Source: Bifidobacteriaceae bacterium (GTDB lineage Bacteria > Actinomycetota > Actinomycetes > Actinomycetales > WQXJ01). From it: DNA of 7,595 nt. Below the pieces are notes generated by a model, which saw nothing but the letters and a program-made list of their open reading frames with translations, did no database searches and was not told where the DNA came from. This document shows positions 1 through 5,769 of this stretch, one piece after another; within the stretch, counting starts at the first letter, position 1, and each line of letters opens with the position of its first letter. Location of the stretch: contig JAISCU010000151.1 of the NCBI GenBank assembly GCA_031265345.1, positions 1 through 7,595 on the forward strand. The letters run 5' to 3'. The position numbers and the translations under genes were made by a program.

Positions 1-2
1 TC

Positions 3-95
3 GACCAGGGCCGCACTCCCCTGGCGCCGCGCGCCGACCTCGCCCGGATCGAGGCCTGGGCCATCGCCGCGCAGCGCCGCCACTGGGGCTGGTAG
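3..95 (+). CDS. C-terminal end of an unidentified protein (partial, 5' end outside window)
   Basis: This is the tail of a gene whose start lies left of the window. The third reading frame stays open from base 3 to a TAG at 93-95, giving 30 residues that end in RIEAWAIAAQRRHWGW. In this frame 29 of 30 codons end in G or C, the signature of a real gene in this genome, and it stops just before a GC hairpin. The residues look like an amphipathic, Arg- and Trp-rich terminal helix. They do not let me name a family, so no function is proposed. Confidence 0.55.
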   Translation, partial: DQGRTPLAPRADLARIEAWAIAAQRRHWGW

Positions 96-126
96 CGGCT
101 GCCCGACCGCCCGACTGCCCAGCCGC
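95..126 (+). terminator. GC hairpin at the end of the partial gene
   Basis: The 7-base arms GCGGCTG (95-101) and CAGCCGC (120-126) are perfect reverse complements around an 18-nt loop, and the stem begins on the last base of the TAG stop. No U-tract follows. Actinobacterial terminators often lack one, so a terminator role is plausible, but short GC stems also arise by chance in DNA this rich in G and C. Confidence 0.25.
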
Positions 127-207
127 ACGGGCGGGCGCCGGTGGGCGCGGCCAGGCCGACCCGGCGGCATCGTGCAAATGTCCTAACGTCTTCCCGATGT
201 CCTGGTG

Positions 208-242
208 GAACCTGAGTTAGGGACTGTCCCCAACTCTGGTTC
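208..242. repeat. 35-bp near-perfect palindrome (REP-like element or shared terminator)
   Basis: The left arm GAACCTGAGTTAGGGAC (208-224) and right arm GTCCCCAACTCTGGTTC (226-242) pair at 15 of 17 positions around a single central T. It lies 19 bp beyond the dcuB stop and 112 bp beyond the stop of the left-hand gene, inside the 166-bp gene-free stretch 96-261. As RNA it would fold into a long stem from either strand, so it could end transcription of dcuB. Its GGGACTGTCCC core also resembles the dispersed extragenic palindromes associated with RAYT (IS200-like) transposases. That resemblance is from memory. The rest of 96-261 shows nothing gene-like. Confidence 0.55.
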
Positions 243-261
243 GGGCCGACCAGGCCGCCGA

Positions 262-1647
262 CTACAGGTACCCCCACATGGCCGTGAACAGATAACCGAA
301 GATGCAGGCCACCGTCACGCCGAGCAACCCCGGAATGATGAACGAGTGGTTGATCACGAACTTGCCGATGTGGGTGGTGCCGGAGCGGTCGAACTGGATC
401 GCGGCCAGGTCGGACGGGTAGGTCGGCAGGATGTAGTAGCCGTACCCGGCCGAGGCGAAGGCCAGGACCAGGCCCGGCGAGACTCCCGCCGCCAGCGCCA
501 CCGGCACGAACGCGGCCAGCGCTGCGGCTTGCGAGTTGACGAACTTCGAGACCAGCAGCAGTAAGACGGCGTACATCCATGGCATGTGCTTGACCCACTC
601 CCCCACGCTCGCCTGGATCATCGGGATGTGGGCTGTGAACATGGTCTCCGCCATCCAGGAGATGCCGAAGACGGCCACCAACGCGATCATGCCGGAGCGG
701 AAGATCTCGTTCTTGGCGATCTTGGTGGCGTCTGCGCGGGTGAAGATGATCATCGCCGCGCCCGCCAGCAGCATGAAGATCTGGATGGTCGCCACCATGT
801 CCAGGCGCTGCGTCTGGCCCTCCACCTCCCAGGCCGGGCGCAGCCACTCGAACGCGCCCATCAGGCCGACCACGGCGACCGCTCCCAGGAAGATCCACAT
901 GGACGCCCAGGCCCGCTTCGGCAGGCGCGTCTCCAGCAGGGTGGTCGCCTCGCCGTAGACGTAGGAATGCTTCTCGGGGTCCGCGATCAACGCTTGGAAG
1001 CGCTCGTCCTTGTCGAGGTCCTTGCCCCTGAAGATGGAGAAGATGCCGATCGCCACCACCCCTAGCAGGGTCGACGGCAACGAAATCTTGATCAGGTCCA
1101 GGTAGCCATCGAAGTGCGGCAGTTTCACGTCGGCCTTCTGGAGGATGGCCGTGAGGGACACCACCGCCACCGAGACCGGGCTGGCCATGATGCCCATCTG
1201 GGCGCTCACCGAAGCCGCCGCCATGGGCCGCTCCGGGCGGATGCCGTTCTTGATCGCCACGTCGTAGACGATCGGCAGCAAGGTGTAGACAGTGTGGCCG
1301 GTCCCGCACAGAATGGTCAGCCCAGCGCTGATGAGCGGCGCCAGAATCGAGATGTACTTGGGATGGCGGCGCAACAATCGTTCCGCCAGTTGGAGCATCA
1401 CGTCCAGGCCGCCCGCCGCCTGAAGGGTCGCGGACGCCGCCACCACCGCGATGATGGTCAGCATGACGGTGATGGCCGGCTCGCCCGGCTGCATCCGGAA
1501 GACGAACACCAGTACCAGCAGTCCGATCCCGGCCAGCAACCCCAGCGCCATCCCACCCTTGCGGGCGCCATAGAACAGGCACGCTAGCACCAGACCGAGT
1601 TGCAGCGCGAACTGCCAGCCTTCCGGTATCCCGGCCAGAAATCCCAT
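262..1647 (-). CDS. dcuB: Anaerobic C4-dicarboxylate transporter, DcuA/DcuB family (fumarate/succinate antiporter)
   Basis: An inner-membrane carrier expected to exchange fumarate, malate or aspartate for succinate during anaerobic growth. Almost the whole protein is hydrophobic membrane helix. Recognisable Dcu blocks in order are FYGARKGG (residues 25-32), [15 protein letters not shown] (about 71-85), LCGTGH (to 118), IRPERPMAA (after 135), [10 protein letters not shown] (a DcuB-like loop near 206), [13 protein letters not shown] (from 367) and [19 protein letters not shown] (from 407). The closeness to E. coli DcuB is strong by eye, and its 461 residues compare with about 446 there. I chose ATG 1647 because GGGAGG stands just upstream of it (GGGAGGAATAATG). 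The longer reading from a TTG at 1671 has no such site. The gene stands alone: no DcuSR sensor, fumarase or fumarate reductase is visible. DcuA and DcuB subtypes are hard to separate by eye. Confidence 0.93.
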   Translation of the reverse strand: MGFLAGIPEGWQFALQLGLVLACLFYGARKGGMALGLLAGIGLLVLVFVFRMQPGEPAITVMLTIIAVVAASATLQAAGGLDVMLQLAERLLRRHPKYISILAPLISAGLTILCGTGHTVYTLLPIVYDVAIKNGIRPERPMAAASVSAQMGIMASPVSVAVVSLTAILQKADVKLPHFDGYLDLIKISLPSTLLGVVAIGIFSIFRGKDLDKDERFQALIADPEKHSYVYGEATTLLETRLPKRAWASMWIFLGAVAVVGLMGAFEWLRPAWEVEGQTQRLDMVATIQIFMLLAGAAMIIFTRADATKIAKNEIFRSGMIALVAVFGISWMAETMFTAHIPMIQASVGEWVKHMPWMYAVLLLLVSKFVNSQAAALAAFVPVALAAGVSPGLVLAFASAGYGYYILPTYPSDLAAIQFDRSGTTHIGKFVINHSFIIPGLLGVTVACIFGYLFTAMWGYL

Positions 1648-1685
1648 TATTCCTCCCAAGGCTGTCGTCAACCGCCGTTGGGATC

Positions 1686-1691
1686 ATTATG
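1686..1691 (-). promoter_or_regulatory. Possible -10 box for dcuB
   Basis: CATAAT on the - strand matches TATAAT at five of six positions in an otherwise GC-rich stretch. Transcription would begin near 1679, leaving a leader of about 30 nt that includes the GGGAGG ribosome-binding site. No convincing -35 box lies 16-18 bp upstream. The gene-free stretch 1648-1858 also holds a lone TGTGAC half-site at 1690-1695, overlapping this box, without a matching second half. Confidence 0.27.
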
Positions 1692-1799
1692 TGACGATGC
1701 CGCGCAGTCGTCGGGCCGCGACCGGCCTGGTCTCACGGGCTGGGAACCGGCGCCGGAAATGGTCCGCGCGAGCAGGCGCCGCCGCTCCGGAGATTCCCA

Positions 1800-1826
1800 G
1801 CGAAGCGGACTCTCTCAGCCGCTCGC
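1800..1826 (-). terminator. Stem-loop after the lipoprotein gene
   Basis: GCGAAGCGG (1800-1808) and CCGCTCGC (1819-1826) pair over eight bases with one bulged A and a 10-nt loop. The structure begins 32 bp downstream of the lipoprotein stop and upstream of the dcuB leader, where a terminator separating the two - strand genes would fit. There is no U-tract. Confidence 0.28.
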
Positions 1827-1858
1827 GGACCCGTTCCGTCGCTCGGGGCCCAGTTCAG

Positions 1859-2326
1859 TCATCCGGGGATGTACGCCACCAGGAGCTCCCTGACGTCCGG
1901 CAACTCGCATCGAACCGAATAGTCGGCCGCCTCGGTCACCGAGGCTCGGCCGAAGGTGAAGAAGGTGGACTCGTCGGACTTGGCGTCGCCACGCGGGTTG
2001 GGCAGGTTCATCACCTTGACGCTGGCCACGTCGAAAGGCTGGTCTCCGACCGAGCAAGCCGACACCTCCAGCGCCTCGCGATCCTTGCGGGTGCCCAGCA
2101 AGAAGATGTCCCCGGCGCCTGGGGCGGACACGGTGAAGGCGGTCCCATCCGGAGCCAACGGTGCCTGCACTATGTCCGTCAGCGCGACATCGCGCCCATC
2201 CAATTCGAGCGCGCCGTCGAACGGCGACGAATCGTCCGGGCCGCCGCATCCGGCTCCGACCCCACCGCCGAACACGCTCAACGCGATGATCCCAAGAAGC
2301 CGCCGTGCCTTGAATCGTGCCGCCAT
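1859..2326 (-). CDS. Small secreted lipoprotein, family unknown
   Basis: A 155-residue protein with a lipoprotein signal: a basic start (MAARFKARR), a hydrophobic stretch at about residues 10-23, and a lipobox-like VGAGC with the lipid-attachment cysteine at 27. The -3 residue is Gly, which is less typical. A short acidic linker follows (GGPDDSSPFDG). Two further cysteines (in SACSVGD and SVRCELP) could form a disulfide outside the membrane. The rest alternates short hydrophobic and polar stretches, as in a small beta fold. I chose ATG 2326 because GGAGGG sits 6 nt upstream; a reading from 2368 would push the signal peptide inward and has no such site. I do not recognise the family. It is read in the same direction as dcuB but 211 bp away with a possible stem-loop between, so co-transcription is doubtful. 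Confidence 0.8.
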   Translation of the reverse strand: MAARFKARRLLGIIALSVFGGGVGAGCGGPDDSSPFDGALELDGRDVALTDIVQAPLAPDGTAFTVSAPGAGDIFLLGTRKDREALEVSACSVGDQPFDVASVKVMNLPNPRGDAKSDESTFFTFGRASVTEAADYSVRCELPDVRELLVAYIPG

Positions 2327-2441
2327 CAGGTCCCTCCGAGGTCGCGGCCCGCCGGGGGCGAGCCGCATATGCGTTTCATCGGGGTCCTTCCAGTCTACTG
2401 TTCCAGACCTCCGGCGAGGGTCGTTCAGCCGCTCTCGGAGC

Positions 2442-2457
2442 TGTGACGTTGGTCACG
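2442..2457. promoter_or_regulatory. CRP/GlxR-like dyad in the divergent promoter region
   Basis: TGTGA-CGTTGG-TCACG matches the CRP-family pattern TGTGA-N6-TCACA at 9 of 10 defined positions. It lies between the divergent lipoprotein (ATG 2326) and antitoxin (ATG 2556), about 115 bp and 100 bp from their starts. CRP-family regulators of this specificity, such as GlxR, are widespread in actinobacteria. Which gene it would control is not clear from position alone. Confidence 0.4.
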
Positions 2458-2471
2458 ACCGACGCCGTGCG

Positions 2472-2484
2472 AAGCGGGCCGCTT
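2472..2484. promoter_or_regulatory. 13-bp palindrome upstream of the antitoxin gene
   Basis: AAGCGG and CCGCTT are perfect inverted arms around a single central G. It lies 15 bp beyond the CRP-like dyad and is followed by the imperfect dyad GTTAGCAAAC (2486-2495). It could be part of an operator, but at this GC content a 6-bp arm is weak evidence on its own. Confidence 0.25.
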
Positions 2485-2510
2485 GTTAGCAAACGCCGCC
2501 GGATCGAGCG

Positions 2511-2516
2511 TAAAGT
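2511..2516 (+). promoter_or_regulatory. Possible -10 box for the toxin-antitoxin operon
   Basis: TAAAGT resembles TATAAT at four of six positions and is the most AT-rich hexamer near the expected start of transcription. The best -35-like sequence, TTGTTA at 2483-2488, is 22 bp away, which is longer than usual, so the assignment is tentative. Transcription from here would begin inside or just before the palindrome at 2526-2537. Confidence 0.22.
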
Positions 2517-2525
2517 AGGCAGGTA

Positions 2526-2537
2526 GGTGTGCACACC
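2526..2537. promoter_or_regulatory. Perfect 12-bp palindrome, candidate antitoxin operator
   Basis: GGTGTGCACACC is an exact inverted repeat lying just past the possible -10 box and 7 bp before the antitoxin Shine-Dalgarno sequence (AGGAGG, 2545-2550). Phd/YefM-type antitoxins normally bind palindromes in exactly this position and repress their own operon together with the toxin. That this is the operator is inferred from position and symmetry. Confidence 0.45.
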
Positions 2538-2555
2538 CGCCTTGAGGAGGGCCGG

Positions 2556-2798
2556 ATGAGTTCCATGTCAGCGCAACACTTCAACCGCGACGTCAGCGCC
2601 GCCAAGAGAGCGGCCTCGGATGAACCGGTGTTCATCACCTCAAGGGGCCGAACAACGCATGTGTTGCTGTCCCGCGAGGACTATGAACACGCTGTGGGCC
2701 GAGCCCGCTCGCTGCGGCAGGTGCTGGCCGCCGACGACGACATCGCGTTCGAGCCGCCTCGGCTCGACCTCCGCCTCCAGTCGCCGGACCTGCAATGA
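2556..2798 (+). CDS. Type II antitoxin, Phd/YefM family
   Basis: An 80-residue antitoxin expected to neutralise the toxin encoded immediately downstream and to repress the operon. The N-terminal half carries the Phd/YefM DNA-binding fold: FNRDVSAAKRAA (9-20), EPVFITSRGR (23-32) and HVLLSREDYE (35-44), matching the usual 'PVVIT-RGRP-AVLLS-EDYE' pattern. The C-terminal part, about 45-80, is acidic then extended, as expected for the segment that wraps the toxin. I chose ATG 2556 because AGGAGG ends 5 nt upstream; a GTG at 2529 lies within the operator-like palindrome. The stop codon overlaps the toxin start (ATGA), so the two proteins are probably made in a coupled way. Confidence 0.88.
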   Translation: MSSMSAQHFNRDVSAAKRAASDEPVFITSRGRTTHVLLSREDYEHAVGRARSLRQVLAADDDIAFEPPRLDLRLQSPDLQ

Positions 2799-3235
2799 GG
2801 ATGCTGCTGGACACCAACGTGGTCAGCGAATTGCGCAAGCCGGATCACCGGATCGACCCTTGCGTGGCCAACTGGGCGGAATCTGAGGACCCTGCCGACC
2901 ATTGGTTGAGCGCCATCACAGTGATGGAGCTGGCCATCGGGATTTCCCGAAAAGAACGCCGCGATCCCGACCAGGGCCGACGACTGCGTGCCTGGTTCAG
3001 CGCGTCTGTCCTCGACGCCTTCAAGGGCCGCATCCTGCCGGTCGACCTTGCGGCGGCGCTGGCCGCGGCGGACCTTCACGCGTCCGATCCCCGCCCCGAG
3101 CGCGACGCGCTCATCGCCGCCACGGCCCAAGTGCACCGATTGACGGTGGCGACTCGCAACACCCGCGACTTCGACACGCTGGGCGTGCAGACGTTCAACC
3201 CCTGGCTTCATGAGCGCCGAACCGCCGAAAGCTAG
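2795..3235 (+). CDS. vapC: Type II toxin, PIN-domain ribonuclease (VapC/FitB family)
   Basis: A 146-residue PIN-domain protein, the usual VapC size, expected to cut RNA (tRNA or rRNA in studied relatives) with Mg2+ when freed from its antitoxin. The acidic active site is complete: D6 in LLDTNVVSE, E45 in ITVMELAIG, D104 in ERDALIAATA, and D125 in TRNTRDF. The LDTNVVSE-R start and the TRNTRDF-ENDING region are typical of the FitB-like subgroup. The toxin therefore looks intact. Its ATG overlaps the antitoxin TGA by 4 nt and has no strong ribosome site of its own. The pairing with a Phd/YefM antitoxin is a common mixed combination. Its stop is only 9 bp before the GTG of pimB'. The specific RNA target cannot be read from the sequence. 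Confidence 0.92.
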   Translation: MRMLLDTNVVSELRKPDHRIDPCVANWAESEDPADHWLSAITVMELAIGISRKERRDPDQGRRLRAWFSASVLDAFKGRILPVDLAAALAAADLHASDPRPERDALIAATAQVHRLTVATRNTRDFDTLGVQTFNPWLHERRTAES

Positions 3236-3244
3236 GCTGGGGGC

Positions 3245-4402
3245 GTGCACACCCTGGTCGTGACCAATGATTTCCCGCCGCGGCTGGGCGGGATCGAGAC
3301 GTTCGTCGCCGAACTGGTGAACCGGTTCCCGCCCGCCGACGTGACGGTCCTCACATCGACCCGGGCGCCGTTCACGCCCGCCCAACTGGCACGGGCTGAC
3401 GCCGCCCTGCCGTACCAAGTGGTCCGCCATCCCGCGCGCATCCTGCTGCCGACCGCGGAGGTCACCCGGCGCGCGGCCGCCGTGGCGCGCGACGTGCGGG
3501 CCGATGCCGTCTGGTTCGGCGCCGCCGCCCCGCTCGCGCTGATGGCCCACGATTTGCGCCGCCTGGTCGAGCCCGGCCGCATCGTGGCCACCACTCACGG
3601 CCACGAGGTCTGGTGGGCGGCCTTCCCTGGCACGCGGCGAGTCCTGCGACGAATCGGCGACGGGGTTGACGTGGTCACGTACATCACGGATTACACCGGG
3701 CGCCGCATCGCACGCGCGTTGCCTCCTCGCGCCCGCCGCCGCATGGCACGCCTGGCACCCGGGGTCAACTTGCCCTCGGAGCCCCAAGAACTTCCCATGG
3801 ACGATGCCGCCGGGTCGGCCGCCCGCGCCGCGTTGGGGCTGGGAGGCGGCCCTGCGGTCCTGTGCTTATCCCGACTGGTCCGGCGCAAGGGCCAGGACCA
3901 GCTGATCCGCGGCTGGCCGCGGGTCGCGGCGTCCCACCCGGACGCCACTTTGGTGATAGCCGGAACCGGACCCGACGAGCGCAGGCTCCGCCGCCTGGCA
4001 GCCGAGAGCCCGGCAGCGGGCTCGATCGTCCTGACCGGAGCGGTCCCGACCGAGCGGATGGCCGGGCTCTACCAGGCCGCTTCGGTGTTCGCGATGCCCT
4101 GCCGATCGCGATTGTTCGGCTTGGAAGTGGAAGGGTTGGGGATCGTCTACTTGGAGGCTCAGGCGGCTTCGGTGCCGGTGATAGTCGGCGACTCCGGCGG
4201 CGCGCCGGAGGCGGTCCTTCCGGGCGAGACCGGTTTCCTGGTCGATGGCCGGGACTGGCGCCCCGCCGCCGCCCGGATCATCGAGTTGCTGGACAATCCC
4301 TCGCGTGCTGTGGCCATGGGCGCCGCCGGGCGCCAATGGATCGAGCGGGACTGGGGGTGGCAGAGCCGCTACGAGACCCTGGCCCGCCTGCTCCACGCCT
4401 GA
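3245..4402 (+). CDS. pimB: GDP-mannose-dependent phosphatidylinositol-monomannoside mannosyltransferase PimB' (GT4)
   Basis: A 385-residue GT-B glycosyltransferase of family GT4, very like mycobacterial PimB' (Rv2188c), which adds the second mannose to phosphatidylinositol monomannoside at the inner face of the membrane. Seen: the N-terminal glycine loop TNDFPPRLGGIE (7-18), WFGAAAPLALMA, HGHEVWW (from 118), LSRLVRRKGQD with nucleotide-binding R210 and K215, VFAMPCRSR, and the EX7E motif with E296 and E304 in VEGLGIVYLEA, then GDSGGAPEAV. These blocks match PimB' more closely than the general GT4 family. Start is GTG 3245, giving MHTLVVTNDFPP as in relatives. There is no strong ribosome site beyond an AGG in the vapC stop region and a G-run, so translation may depend on ribosomes finishing vapC. 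There is no room for a promoter of its own after vapC, except inside the toxin gene. Confidence 0.93.
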   Translation: MHTLVVTNDFPPRLGGIETFVAELVNRFPPADVTVLTSTRAPFTPAQLARADAALPYQVVRHPARILLPTAEVTRRAAAVARDVRADAVWFGAAAPLALMAHDLRRLVEPGRIVATTHGHEVWWAAFPGTRRVLRRIGDGVDVVTYITDYTGRRIARALPPRARRRMARLAPGVNLPSEPQELPMDDAAGSAARAALGLGGGPAVLCLSRLVRRKGQDQLIRGWPRVAASHPDATLVIAGTGPDERRLRRLAAESPAAGSIVLTGAVPTERMAGLYQAASVFAMPCRSRLFGLEVEGLGIVYLEAQAASVPVIVGDSGGAPEAVLPGETGFLVDGRDWRPAAARIIELLDNPSRAVAMGAAGRQWIERDWGWQSRYETLARLLHA

Positions 4403-4423
4403 GCCGGGGGCGTCATCAGGCGT
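4395..4423 (+). terminator. Stem-loop over the pimB' stop codon
   Basis: ACGCCTGA (4395-4402) and TCAGGCGT (4416-4423) form a perfect 8-bp stem with a 13-nt loop, and the left arm contains the TGA stop. No U-tract follows, as is common for actinobacterial terminators. The stretch 4403-4639 behind it shows no other clear signal and has weaker third-position G/C bias in the open frame, so it reads as non-coding. Confidence 0.42.
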
Positions 4424-4639
4424 TGCATCGGATGAGGGCCGGTCGAGCGGAGCCGGGTCGGCCACGAACCCTCGAAGGTCGCGTTTCAGCCCTGTCGCGC
4501 GCCGGAGCCGACCGGTCCGGGCGTGAACTGCGACCTTGGCGTCATCCAGACATTGGACGGATGCATTTGCACAAGACGTCGGCCCCAAGAAACACCGTTG
4601 TCCCAGAAAGCGCCGCTGTCGAACCTGGATCATAGAACT

Positions 4640-5224
4640 GTGGCCAGGGATCCATCCGGAGTTCCATCCAGGCGGCTGCGCAGGACGCTATGCAGAGCGC
4701 TGGCGGCGGCCACCGCAATGGCGCTGACCGCAGGACTGGCGGGGTGCTCCGGCAGGCCAGCGGACGTCGAAGGTCGGGCGTTGGGTTTCGAGACAGCCCC
4801 TTTCGATTACACCTATTGGTCCCCGGCCGGATACGACCGGGGCTGGGTCCGGATCGTCACCGGACCCGATGGGGCTCAGGACATTCTGGCGGAGACCGCC
4901 TCACGCAGCGAGTCCGGCTTGGACGAGCCGCCGAAGGTGGTCGATTTCCCAGACATCCCTTCCGGCCACACGGCGCTGATGTTCTACCCCACCTACCTTC
5001 CGGACTCCTGCTACGGGCTCAGGATCCAAGGAGTCTACGCCGACGGGAGCCAGTGGACCCTGGCGGTCCGGATCGAGGACCGCAGTCTTCCCGGATTCGG
5101 CTGCGCCGACGCGCTAGTCACCCGCGCAAGACTGCTGCTGGTCGCCTCCGAGCCGCCTGCAACCGTCGTCATGCGAGTCGAACGGGAACGACCCGGCGAG
5201 GACTCCAGCGTGTCTTGGTGGTGA
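4640..5224 (+). CDS. Secreted lipoprotein, family unknown
   Basis: A protein of 194 residues from this start. It has a basic segment (RRLRRTLCR), a hydrophobic stretch and a canonical lipobox LAGC with the lipidated Cys at residue 36, so it should be exported and anchored on the outer face of the membrane. The mature part is rich in Tyr, Trp and Pro (for example FDYTYWSP), with two more cysteines (PDSCYGL and GFGCADA) that may pair, and ends SVSWW. The start is uncertain: GTG 4640 gives a normal-length signal peptide but lacks a clear ribosome site. An upstream GTG at 4523 would give 233 residues, but the extra 39 codons have only about 62% G/C at third positions, so they look non-coding. I do not recognise the family. 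It converges on sixA with 21 bp between stops. Confidence 0.72.
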   Translation: MARDPSGVPSRRLRRTLCRALAAATAMALTAGLAGCSGRPADVEGRALGFETAPFDYTYWSPAGYDRGWVRIVTGPDGAQDILAETASRSESGLDEPPKVVDFPDIPSGHTALMFYPTYLPDSCYGLRIQGVYADGSQWTLAVRIEDRSLPGFGCADALVTRARLLLVASEPPATVVMRVERERPGEDSSVSWW

Positions 5225-5245
5225 GTGCGCCGCGCGCAAGTGGCG

Positions 5246-5755
5246 TTAAGCCAACGGGGTGAGCACCCAGCGCAGGATGGTCGGCTCCAGGCCGACCGAC
5301 TCCCACGGCCCGTCAACTTGGATGACGGCCACCCCTGCGGTCGGGAGACCGCGCCGGACCCTTGTCACGGCATCGGGCATAGAACCCGGACCGGCCAACT
5401 TGTAGGCAGTCGCGGACATGGTCGGCTCGTGGCCCACCACCATCAGCGTGCCGCACTCGGGATCGATGGCGCGGATCGCCTCCAACATGTCCTCGACGTA
5501 ACCGGCGTACAGTTCCCGCTGCAAATCCGGCTCGATCTGCCAATCGGCGGCCGCCGCCATCGCGTTGAACGTCTGCTTGGCGCGGCGGGCGGTCGAGACC
5601 AGGGCGGACTCGGGATCGAGCCCCACCCCGGACATCTCGCGCGCGACCACGCGGCATTGTTCGTAGCCCAGCTCGGTCAGCGGCCGGTCGGCATCGGAGC
5701 CGCCGTCGCCGCCGCCAGCTTTGGCGTGACGCACCAACATGAGTGTCCGGTCCAT
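5246..5755 (-). CDS. sixA: Histidine phosphatase family protein, SixA-like
   Basis: A compact 169-residue member of the histidine phosphatase superfamily. The RHG-type signature is LVRHAKA with catalytic H10; the second half of the site is VVGHEPTMS with H109. STARRAKQT (R57) and the RELY acid (E81) fit the remaining phosphate-binding and proton-donor positions. Size and motifs match SixA, which in E. coli removes phosphate from a phosphohistidine, but actinobacterial members are mostly untested and may act on small metabolites. ATG 5755 begins the family-like MDRTLMLVRHAKA. It is 14 bp after the fabI stop on the same strand with no strong ribosome site, so it is probably the last gene of the fabG-fabI transcript. 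Confidence 0.88.
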   Translation of the reverse strand: MDRTLMLVRHAKAGGGDGGSDADRPLTELGYEQCRVVAREMSGVGLDPESALVSTARRAKQTFNAMAAAADWQIEPDLQRELYAGYVEDMLEAIRAIDPECGTLMVVGHEPTMSATAYKLAGPGSMPDAVTRVRRGLPTAGVAVIQVDGPWESVGLEPTILRWVLTPLA

Positions 5756-5769
5756 CAGGCGATTGTAAG

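Noticed and set aside
1648..1671. Longer dcuB start at TTG 1671
   Set aside because: It would place the strong GGGAGG ribosome site inside the coding sequence; ATG 1647 directly behind that site is the better start.
1747..1756. Palindrome CCGGCGCCGG in the dcuB upstream region
   Set aside because: Pure G/C palindromes of this length are frequent in DNA of this composition.
2364..2373. Palindrome CGCATATGCG upstream of the first lipoprotein gene
   Set aside because: It is a perfect 10-bp dyad, but no promoter elements align with it and no second copy exists in the window, so no function is claimed.
2681..3787. Open - strand frame of 368 codons opposite the TA pair and pimB'
   Set aside because: It runs antisense to three genes with clear families and complete active sites, and its translation is an Arg/Gly/His-rich low-information protein typical of shadow frames in GC-rich DNA.
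3866..4633. Open - strand frame of 255 codons opposite the end of pimB'
   Set aside because: It mostly mirrors the PimB' C-terminal domain, and no ribosome site or family motif supports it.
4523..4639. Longer lipoprotein start at GTG 4523
   Set aside because: The extra 39 codons have only about 62% G/C at third positions and place an unusually long, polar stretch before the signal peptide. It is not excluded.
5241..5253. TGGC-GTTAA-GCCA hairpin between the convergent lipoprotein and sixA stops
   Set aside because: The stem is only 4 bp and cannot be extended, so a terminator call is not supported.
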